NCBI GenBank assembly: GCA_023247815.1
Contig: JAHFFS010000023.1
Location: forward strand, 1-11,705
Length of the DNA: 11,705 bases
Reading direction: 5' to 3'
From: Candidatus Omnitrophota bacterium
GTDB lineage: Bacteria; Omnitrophota; Gorgyraeia; Zapsychrales; JANLHA01
Part shown: piece by piece, positions 6,532 through 11,705 of the stretch
How positions within the stretch are numbered: the stretch's first letter is position 1
How the letters are laid out: every line of letters starts with the position of its first letter
Translations under genes and position numbers: made by a program
Notes under the pieces: generated by a model
Databases searched by the model: none
Told to the model about the DNA's origin: nothing
The model's input: only the letters and a program-made list of their open reading frames with translations

Positions 6532-8487
6532 TTAAGACGAGATAAAAATATTTTTCGACATACTTTGGCGGGAACAAGAGGACTGTTGATCGTCGTCAAC
6601 GGTAAGAGTGACTGTGTAATCACCGGTTTCTTGATAGGTGTGGCGTTCTTTAACCCGGCCAAAATAGGCAGTACCGTCGCCAAAGTCCCAATAGTACGTT
6701 AAAGAGTAGCCGTTTCCATCAATGCTTGCCGATCCATCAAAAATAATCGATTTTGCCACACGACCAGTGGTGCTGACCTGCAATTGTGGTTTGGGTGCCG
6801 CGTTGACGGTCACGATCCGCTCATCAGGCGAAAATGGACAGCTATCATCAAAGGCGTTACGAACCTGCAGTTGGGCCCGATAGGTTCCCGGTTCTTTATA
6901 AGCATGCAAAGTTTTGATACCTCGCTCTGTTCGACCATCGCCATAACTCCAGCGGCCCATCAGAATTTGATTTTCTTCAGCAAAAGAACCTGATCCATCA
7001 AATGGTAATTTATCCCCCACACAGGCAATAACATCACTTCCGGCATCAGCTCTGGGTGCCCTTCTTAAACTGACGTTCATTTGATCCGTGCTCGAATTGC
7101 AAGACAATTGAGAATTGTCTTTCGCTAAAAGTTTGATCACATAATCCCCGCTTTTCGGATAGCGGTGATCAATCACTCTGCCAGTTCCAGCTGTACCGTC
7201 ACCAAAATCCCAAAAATAACTGATTTCATCTTCTTCATTGATGTCTTGCGTTCCAGAAGCGTTCAAAGTCACCCATAAATCATCAGAGGTGGCTAAACAT
7301 TTTTTTGTGATATCACTGCCGGAATTGGCACTTGGAGGTTCATTGATCCGCACCAAACGGGTTGCGGTATTACCTTCACACACTTTGCCGTTTTTGTCAT
7401 TCACATTGAATTTTGCTTCGTAGTCCCCGCCCTTTTTGTAGCTGTGTCTTGCAGAAAACCCCGCCTGTGTGAACCCATCAGCAAAATCCCAACTCGGGAT
7501 CACCGACGAGACCGGAACATTCTTAACAGCTCCGTTAAAATCAATTGGCGCCCCAGGACATGCTTTGACACTTTCACCAGCCTCTGCTAGCGCAGCGAGC
7601 TCAAGAAGCACTTTCACCTGATCCTGGCCGGTATTGCATGTCAAACCAGAATTATCTTTGACCGTAAGGGTCGCTGTATAATTGCCCAAACGTTGATATT
7701 GATGAGCGACCTTTATCCCTTCCTGCGAGGTTCCATCGCCAAAATCCCAAATGAATGCCAGTTGGTCTTTAAAGTTATCGTCGTAGGAATTTGAGGCGTC
7801 AAAATCAACCTGCAAATGGTGCGGCCGCTCGATGCAAAGCATATTGATGTCTTCGCCCGCAATGGCTTTGGGCGGGGCATTGACTTGAATCTTATCTGTC
7901 TTCGAATATTCACTGCAAGACGAAGCTAAACCGTCATCCACGGTGAGTGTGATCTCAAATTCTCCAGCTTCCAGATAATGATGCTTCACTTCTTTACCTG
8001 TATCTTCCGTTCCGTCGCCAAAATCCCAGATAAATTCCGGCTGCGAATAGTTGGAGATATTTTTTTCCACTCCTAAATAGGTCTTTTCTTCTTCAGTGCA
8101 GACCGCCTGCGGAATCACAAAATCAATACTGGCCAGCCCTCTGGTCTTAACGAGTTGGCGGTAAACTGTTGTTTTGCTTAAAGGAGTTGAAATATCTTGA
8201 ACGGTGAGCTGAACTTGATATTCACCAGGGTCCGCGTAGGAATGCTGCACAATCGATTGCTGACTGGTTGTGTCGTCATTAAAATCCCAGTTAAACACGA
8301 TATTTTTATTGTTGGAATCGACAAACCCATACGCGTCAAAGGTAAATTCTTCACATTGATTGTCAGATATAAGGCTTTTGGGGTAATTTGATTCTGCCCA
8401 AACGGACTTGCAATTGCTGGTCAGCACCAAAACAATCGCAATGGTACTGATCATGGTATTTGGGATGAATTGGCGCATAACGTTCAT
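6532..8487 (-). CDS. Secreted protein of seven PKD domains
   Basis: A 651-residue exported protein of unknown role. Residues 1-31 are a signal peptide (hydrophobic I-S-T-I-A-I-V-L-V-L, cleavage after V-W-A). Everything after it is seven PKD (beta-sandwich, immunoglobulin-like) domains, recognised by their W-D-F-G-D-G-type strands near residues 67, 154, 247, 333, 426, 513 and 600, each followed about 20 residues later by H-x-Y and G-x-Y motifs. The first (W-D-F-N-D-D), fourth (W-D-F-A-D-G) and sixth (W-S-Y-G-D-G) are divergent. The mature chain has twelve cysteines: one pair in each of domains 2-6, plus a single one at each end (C45, C638). There is no catalytic domain, membrane anchor or sorting tail. 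PKD domains commonly mediate protein-protein or protein-carbohydrate contacts at surfaces, so a surface or matrix scaffold is inferred. No Shine-Dalgarno is evident before the start at 8487; the next in-frame ATG is 8478. Confidence 0.88.
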   Translation of the reverse strand: MNVMRQFIPNTMISTIAIVLVLTSNCKSVWAESNYPKSLISDNQCEEFTFDAYGFVDSNNKNIVFNWDFNDDTTSQQSIVQHSYADPGEYQVQLTVQDISTPLSKTTVYRQLVKTRGLASIDFVIPQAVCTEEEKTYLGVEKNISNYSQPEFIWDFGDGTEDTGKEVKHHYLEAGEFEITLTVDDGLASSCSEYSKTDKIQVNAPPKAIAGEDINMLCIERPHHLQVDFDASNSYDDNFKDQLAFIWDFGDGTSQEGIKVAHQYQRLGNYTATLTVKDNSGLTCNTGQDQVKVLLELAALAEAGESVKACPGAPIDFNGAVKNVPVSSVIPSWDFADGFTQAGFSARHSYKKGGDYEAKFNVNDKNGKVCEGNTATRLVRINEPPSANSGSDITKKCLATSDDLWVTLNASGTQDINEEDEISYFWDFGDGTAGTGRVIDHRYPKSGDYVIKLLAKDNSQLSCNSSTDQMNVSLRRAPRADAGSDVIACVGDKLPFDGSGSFAEENQILMGRWSYGDGRTERGIKTLHAYKEPGTYRAQLQVRNAFDDSCPFSPDERIVTVNAAPKPQLQVSTTGRVAKSIIFDGSASIDGNGYSLTYYWDFGDGTAYFGRVKERHTYQETGDYTVTLTVDDDQQSSCSRQSMSKNIFISS

Positions 8488-8502
8488 TGATTTTTGGTTG
8501 AT

Positions 8503-8567
8503 CTGATTGGGCGGGATTTTCTAAAACCCTCAACAGTCCTAGCACTTAAGTAAAAACCAATCAGGAC
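8503..8567 (-). promoter_or_regulatory. Structured 5' leader of the PKD gene
   Basis: The roughly 80-base leader between the predicted transcription start and the ATG contains an eight-base inverted repeat, CTGATTGG (minus strand, 8557-8564) with CCAATCAG (8503-8510). A nested competing pair uses GTCCT (8563-8567) with AGGAC (8536-8540). ACTTAAGT (8544-8551) is a further perfect palindrome. The two pairings share bases, so only one can form at a time. Function is inference. Confidence 0.3.
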
Positions 8568-8573
8568 GCGTAA

Positions 8574-8602
8574 AGTATAACATATAAGTGTTGGAATTTT
8601 AA
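8574..8602 (-). promoter_or_regulatory. Probable sigma-70 promoter of the PKD gene
   Basis: The minus strand has TATACT (8574-8579, five of six consensus bases) 17 bp after TTAAAA (8597-8602, four of six). It lies in the 144-bp gap between mtaB and the PKD gene and would give a leader of about 80 bases. Confidence 0.5.
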
Positions 8603-8631
8603 AGGGCAGGACAAAAAAATTTTAAACTTTT

Positions 8632-9927
8632 CTAAATCAAGTCTCCTCTTAACTTTCCAGCGGGTTGCAGCTCTTTAAAAACGACTGGCAGGCTTTCATT
8701 TTTGATATTTTGGTCCACTTTGACGGTAATTTTTAGATAATTATCGCTAAATCCACTCCACAATCCTTCATTTTCCTCTTCAAAAATGATATCTTGGATC
8801 GTATTTAGCTGCGATCGGTAAAATAATTCACGTTTACGTTGACTGAGCTCGCGTAGCTTTTGGCTACGCTCTTGAATAATTTTGTTATCCACTCGGCCAA
8901 GTAAAGACTGGCTCTTGGCCATTTGCCTTTCCGAATAGCTAAACACATGAAAATAATGCACCGCAGAATCGCGCAAATACTCATAGGTGAATTTGAAATC
9001 CTCTTCACTTTCCCCTGGAAATCCAACAATAACATCCGTACCTAAACAAATTCCAGGAATTTTTTGAAAGGCTTTTTGTATGAATTCATCATACTGAGCA
9101 ACGGTGTATTTCCGCTTCATGACCTTGAGCGTTTTATCACTGCCACTTTGCAAAGGAATATGCAGATGGCGGCATAATTTTTTATTTGTCTTCATCAACG
9201 CGATCAGATCATCTGGAATGGTGGTCGGTTCAATCGAAGAAATGCGGACGCGCAAAAGCCCTTCAATATCCATCAAAGCCTTAATCACATCAAGCAAATG
9301 ATATTTCTCATCACTGTATGTACCCAAATTGATTCCGGTTAACACGATCTCTTTATGGCTGGCAGCAACCAGAGCTCTGGCTTCTAAAAGGATGTCTTCA
9401 AATACCCGACTGCGGGCCCGACCGCGGGCATAAGGAATCTCGCAAAATGAGCAAAAAAAATCACAACCGTCTTGGATTTTTAAATTTGCTCGAGTGTGGT
9501 GATGATCAATCCCTGCAGCAGGGTGACGAAAACTCACACGGGAAAAAGCCGGGGCAATGACCTTGGCATTTTCTGGTTCCTGCTCCTTCTCGAGGATTGA
9601 AACCAAATCCATTTTTGCGGCGTTGCCTATGATCCATTTGACATTATTCATCGTGGCCAACTTTTCTTTTTGGATCTGCGCCTGACAACCGATTAAAGCG
9701 ATCTTTGCATTGGGATTGAGCCGATTGATTTTATTGACCAGTCGACGCGTGTCAGCATCGCCATTCTCCGTGACGGTGCAAGTGTTGATCACCACCACAT
9801 CAGCTGGCTGTTGGAAATCAACAATTGTGTAGCCCCGATCAACAAATGTGTTTTCGATGACCGCTGTTTCTGATTGGTTCAAACGGCAACCTAAGGTATT
9901 AAAGGATATGGTTTGATTTTTGATCAT
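8632..9927 (-). CDS. mtaB: tRNA t6A37 methylthiotransferase MtaB
   Basis: A 431-residue radical-SAM enzyme that would convert t6A to ms2t6A at position 37 of ANN-decoding tRNAs. The N-terminal methylthiotransferase domain carries three cluster cysteines: C14 in T-L-G-C-R-L-N-Q-S-E, C50 in N-T-C-T-V-T-E-N, and C81 in I-G-C-Q-A. The radical-SAM cluster motif is C155-x3-C159-x2-C162 in Q-D-G-C-D-F-F-C-S-F-C, followed by I-P-Y-A-R-G-R. Residues about 365-431 fit a TRAM-type RNA-binding domain. T-L-G-C-x-x-N-Q and N-T-C-T-V-T favour MtaB over MiaB or RimO. Full length is normal for the family. The ATG lies one base after the DUF423 stop, with an AGG eight bases upstream, so the two genes form one transcription unit that probably ends before the PKD promoter; I see no clear terminator after it. 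Confidence 0.93.
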   Translation of the reverse strand: MIKNQTISFNTLGCRLNQSETAVIENTFVDRGYTIVDFQQPADVVVINTCTVTENGDADTRRLVNKINRLNPNAKIALIGCQAQIQKEKLATMNNVKWIIGNAAKMDLVSILEKEQEPENAKVIAPAFSRVSFRHPAAGIDHHHTRANLKIQDGCDFFCSFCEIPYARGRARSRVFEDILLEARALVAASHKEIVLTGINLGTYSDEKYHLLDVIKALMDIEGLLRVRISSIEPTTIPDDLIALMKTNKKLCRHLHIPLQSGSDKTLKVMKRKYTVAQYDEFIQKAFQKIPGICLGTDVIVGFPGESEEDFKFTYEYLRDSAVHYFHVFSYSERQMAKSQSLLGRVDNKIIQERSQKLRELSQRKRELFYRSQLNTIQDIIFEEENEGLWSGFSDNYLKITVKVDQNIKNESLPVVFKELQPAGKLRGDLI

Positions 9928-9928
9928 T

Positions 9929-10285
9929 TTAGGACCTGATAAAACAAAGGATTATCCATCCGCTGATAAACAAAAGTCCGCCGAGCGGGGTTACGATTCC
10001 GATCAATTTTATTGGGTTCACTGCCAAGACATACAAACTTCCAGAAAACAAAATGATTCCGGCAAAAAAGCACCAGCCGCTGTAATCTAGCAACGGCGTC
10101 TTCATTTGCAAATTTAAAATTCCTATCAACAAGATCCCTAAAGCATGAATGAACTGGTAGAGCACCGCGGTTTTGAAGGTCATCATGGCCTCTGGTGTTA
10201 GTTGCGATCGAAGTCCGTGGGCGCCAAAAGCGCCAAGGGCCACGGCTAAGGCCATCAAAAGGCTTCCCAATTTTATCCAAAACAT
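9929..10285 (-). CDS. DUF423 family small membrane protein (YgdD-like)
   Basis: A 118-residue inner-membrane protein with about four membrane helices (roughly residues 4-22, 41-60, 69-88, 95-115) and the family hallmark G-A-F-G-A-H-G-L near residues 18-25, then F-x-T-A-V-x-Y-Q-F-I-H-A-L. The function of DUF423 is not established. An excellent GAGGAG ribosome site (10293-10298), seven bases before the ATG, fixes the start. It is the first gene of a two-gene unit with mtaB, one base apart, driven by the leftward half of the divergent promoter at 10342-10370. A frame shifted by one base spans nearly the same region but is a shadow. Confidence 0.9.
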   Translation of the reverse strand: MFWIKLGSLLMALAVALGAFGAHGLRSQLTPEAMMTFKTAVLYQFIHALGILLIGILNLQMKTPLLDYSGWCFFAGIILFSGSLYVLAVNPIKLIGIVTPLGGLLFISGWIILCFIRS

Positions 10286-10292
10286 CGCTAAA

Positions 10293-10298
10293 CTCCTC
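10293..10298 (-). promoter_or_regulatory. Ribosome binding site of the DUF423 gene
   Basis: GAGGAG on the minus strand, seven bases before the ATG at 10285. It is the strongest such site in the right half of the window and contrasts with the divergent dus gene, which has none. Confidence 0.8.
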
Positions 10299-10341
10299 GC
10301 TGTCCTAAAATCAAGGGTTTTTCCCTCTTTTCAATGCTTCC

Positions 10342-10370
10342 TTTATACAACAATTCGTTACCATTTGCAA
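10342..10370 (-). promoter_or_regulatory. Leftward sigma-70 promoter for DUF423-mtaB
   Basis: TTGCAA (10365-10370) and TATAAA (10342-10347) on the minus strand, separated by exactly 17 bp. The predicted start gives a leader of about 50 bases with a good ribosome site. The -35 hexamer is self-complementary and is also the -35 of the rightward promoter. Confidence 0.65.
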
Positions 10371-10393
10371 TTGCAAGAATTTCTCAGTATAAT
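10365..10393 (+). promoter_or_regulatory. Rightward sigma-70 promoter for dus, apparently leaderless
   Basis: TTGCAA (10365-10370), a 17-bp spacer and a perfect TATAAT (10388-10393). Only seven bases separate the -10 from the dus ATG, so transcription is expected to begin at or within a base or two of the start codon. No ribosome binding site is present. Confidence 0.75.
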
Positions 10394-10400
10394 TTGTTCC

Positions 10401-11375
10401 ATGAAAATTGGTCCGATTGACATCAAACAACCAATTGTCTTGGCTCCCATGGAGGACGTGACTGACATCCCCTTCCGTCTGATTTGTCGACGCATGGGTG
10501 CTGATATTGTTTACACCGAATTCACCAGTTCCGAAGCGATCATCCGTGAGGCTAAAAGAGCGCTAAAAAAAATCCGGGTCCTTGAAGAAGAACGGCCGGT
10601 TGCGATTCAAATCTATGGCGGGGTTGAAGAATCCATGCAGGGCGCGGCCCAGCGTGTTGAAAAATTACAGCCGGATTTCATTGACATCAATTGCGGCTGT
10701 TGGGTCAAAAATCACGCGTTTCGCGGTGAAGGCGCTGGATTATTGCGTGATCTGAATCAATTTGAACGAATTGTCAAGGCAACCGTCAAGGGAACCAAGC
10801 TCCCGGTAACGGTTAAAACAAGGCTGGGCTGGGACGATCAAAGCATTGTGATTCTTGATGTGGCAAAAATGCTGGAACAATGCGGGATTCATGCCTTGAC
10901 TGTTCACTGCCGTACTCGCTGCCAAGGATATCAAGGAACTGCTGATTGGTCTTGGATCGAAAAAATCAAAAAAGCAACAACGCTGCCTTTGATTGCCAAC
11001 GGCGACATTGACTCCCCGGAAAAGGTCAAACAATTATTCGACGAAGGATGTGATGGTGTGATGATCGGACGGGCCGCCATTGGCAATCCTTGGTTTTTCA
11101 AGCAAACCAAATATTTTTTACAAAATGGAGAGCATCTGCCCACACCTTCAATGAAAGAACGCATTGATGTCTGTATCGAGCATCTCAAGCTTTCCGCTCA
11201 ACATCGTGGATTGCCCTATGGGGTCACAACATTTCGCAAATATTATGCGGGATATCTTAAAGAAGTCCCGAACGTGGCTCATTTGCGCAAAGACTTGATG
11301 CAATATCTTGAACCGCAGGATGTGATCGACCGGCTCTATCAGTTTTTAGATCAACAAACAGCCGTACTTACCTAA
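10401..11375 (+). CDS. tRNA-dihydrouridine synthase, DusB-like
   Basis: A 324-residue flavoenzyme that would reduce uridine to dihydrouridine in tRNA using FMN and NAD(P)H. The TIM barrel shows A-P-M-E-D-V-T (15-21; FMN site), I-Q-I-Y-G (69-73), the active-site strand D-I-N-C-G-C-W with catalytic C100, T-V-K-T-R-L-G-W (137-144), V-H-C-R-T-R (168-173), N-G-D-I (200-203) and I-G-R-A-A-I-G-N-P-W (222-231). The helical tRNA-binding tail follows from about 250. The residue after the catalytic cysteine is tryptophan rather than the usual proline. The ATG at 10401 is chosen because it begins the family's K-I-G-P-I-D-I core. The open frame extends 76 codons further upstream, but that extension overlaps the DUF423 gene and the promoter. 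It is divergent from DUF423-mtaB, so two tRNA-modification functions share a control region. Confidence 0.92.
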   Translation: MKIGPIDIKQPIVLAPMEDVTDIPFRLICRRMGADIVYTEFTSSEAIIREAKRALKKIRVLEEERPVAIQIYGGVEESMQGAAQRVEKLQPDFIDINCGCWVKNHAFRGEGAGLLRDLNQFERIVKATVKGTKLPVTVKTRLGWDDQSIVILDVAKMLEQCGIHALTVHCRTRCQGYQGTADWSWIEKIKKATTLPLIANGDIDSPEKVKQLFDEGCDGVMIGRAAIGNPWFFKQTKYFLQNGEHLPTPSMKERIDVCIEHLKLSAQHRGLPYGVTTFRKYYAGYLKEVPNVAHLRKDLMQYLEPQDVIDRLYQFLDQQTAVLT

Positions 11376-11384
11376 CCATCTGCG

Positions 11385-11427
11385 ACACCCCGGGGGTTTA
11401 ACTCCCGGGGTTGAACTCCCGGGGTGT
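11385..11427. repeat. GC-rich palindromic repeat cluster with three CCCGGG cores
   Basis: Three CCCGGG cores (11389-11394, 11404-11409, 11418-11423) fill the 60-bp gap between dus and the next gene. The outer arms ACACCCCGGG (11385-11394) and CCCGGGGTGT (11418-11427) are a perfect ten-base inverted repeat. The right part is also a 14-bp tandem direct repeat, TTTAACTCCCGGGG then TTGAACTCCCGGGG (13 of 14 identical). No T run follows, so it is not a classical intrinsic terminator. It could be a small interspersed palindrome or an mRNA-stabilising hairpin. Confidence 0.7.
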
Positions 11428-11435
11428 TATCAAGG

Positions 11436-11705
11436 ATGAAATCTTACGACATCATTGTCATTGGTTCCGGTGGTGGCGCTAAAATCACATCCCCTTCGGC
11501 TCGGCTAGGTCTCAAGGTGGCCTGCATTGAAAAGGATGCCTTAGGCGGCACCTGTCTGAACCGTGGCTGCATCCCTTCGAAAATGCTCATCCATCCGGCT
11601 GACGTGGCCATTGCCATCAAAGAAGCCCAGCGATTCGACATTCAAAATAACCCGCACTTTCAAGTCAATTTTGCTAATCTCATTGCCCGAATTTCCAAAA
11701 CGGTT
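11436..11705 (+). CDS. Dihydrolipoyl dehydrogenase-like flavoprotein disulfide reductase, N-terminal part
   Basis: The first 90 residues of a class I pyridine nucleotide-disulfide oxidoreductase, cut by the right edge. The FAD-binding start I-I-V-I-G-S-G-G-G-A (6-15) and the redox-active disulfide G-G-T-C-L-N-R-G-C-I-P-S-K (C40, C45) are intact, followed by M-L-I-H-P-A-D-V. Such enzymes use NAD(P)H and FAD to reduce or oxidise a disulfide substrate; dihydrolipoamide is the commonest, but mycothione- or mercuric-reductase-like members share this region, so the substrate cannot be decided from this part. An AAGG touches the ATG directly, leaving no normal ribosome-site spacing. Its start lies eight bases after the palindromic repeat cluster that separates it from dus. 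Confidence 0.82.
   Translation, partial: MKSYDIIVIGSGGGAKITSPSARLGLKVACIEKDALGGTCLNRGCIPSKMLIHPADVAIAIKEAQRFDIQNNPHFQVNFANLIARISKTV

Noticed and set aside
9924..10280. A second minus-strand frame of 118 codons over the DUF423 gene
   Set aside because: Its translation lacks membrane helices and family motifs; the frame with the GAGGAG site and G-A-F-G-A-H-G is the real one.
10173..10400. A 76-codon upstream extension of the dus gene
   Set aside because: It overlaps DUF423 and the divergent promoter on the opposite strand, and its translation does not resemble Dus proteins.

Overview
The window looks like chromosomal DNA of an uncultured Gram-negative bacterium at roughly 43% GC. It has secreted and lipoprotein envelope enzymes, an ArnT-like glycosyltransferase, an MtaB-type tRNA methylthiotransferase and a DusB-type dihydrouridine synthase. 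Gene order and proteins do not fix the phylum. Omnitrophota or a deltaproteobacterium-like lineage are possible, but this is inference. There is no rRNA, tRNA, CRISPR array, transposase or phage gene. Every interval between genes is shorter than 180 bases.

Layout. Positions 1-6066 (minus strand) hold a compact five-gene cell-envelope operon read right to left: a membrane-anchored polysaccharide deacetylase, a GT39/ArnT-like glycosyltransferase translationally coupled to it, a CPA2 cation/proton antiporter with a cytosolic Usp-like tail, a secreted M15 (VanY-like) peptidase, and the N-terminal half of an NlpC/P60-type lipoprotein that runs off the left edge. Upstream, on the same strand, lie a 63-residue CPXCG zinc-ribbon protein (6243-6434) and a secreted protein made almost entirely of seven PKD domains (6532-8487). 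The latter has its own probable promoter and a structured leader. Then comes a two-gene unit (8632-10285) of a DUF423 membrane protein and the tRNA methylthiotransferase MtaB, one base apart.

At 10342-10393 sits a symmetrical divergent promoter. One self-complementary TTGCAA hexamer is placed exactly 17 bp from a good -10 box on each side. It would drive DUF423-mtaB leftward and a dusB-like gene rightward, the latter apparently as a leaderless message. After dus a 60-bp GC-rich gap carries three CCCGGG palindromic cores, and the window ends in the first 90 residues of a dihydrolipoyl-dehydrogenase-like flavoprotein.

How it fits together: the left operon would remodel the envelope (sugar deacetylation, lipid-linked sugar transfer, peptide-stem trimming and cross-link cleavage) together with ion/pH homeostasis. 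The right half pairs two tRNA modification genes around a shared promoter. I see no defence or mobile system. The best leads for novelty are the shared -35 promoter, the PKD protein with its regular cysteine ladder, the deacetylase-ArnT pair, and a G8 tract inside the glycosyltransferase gene.
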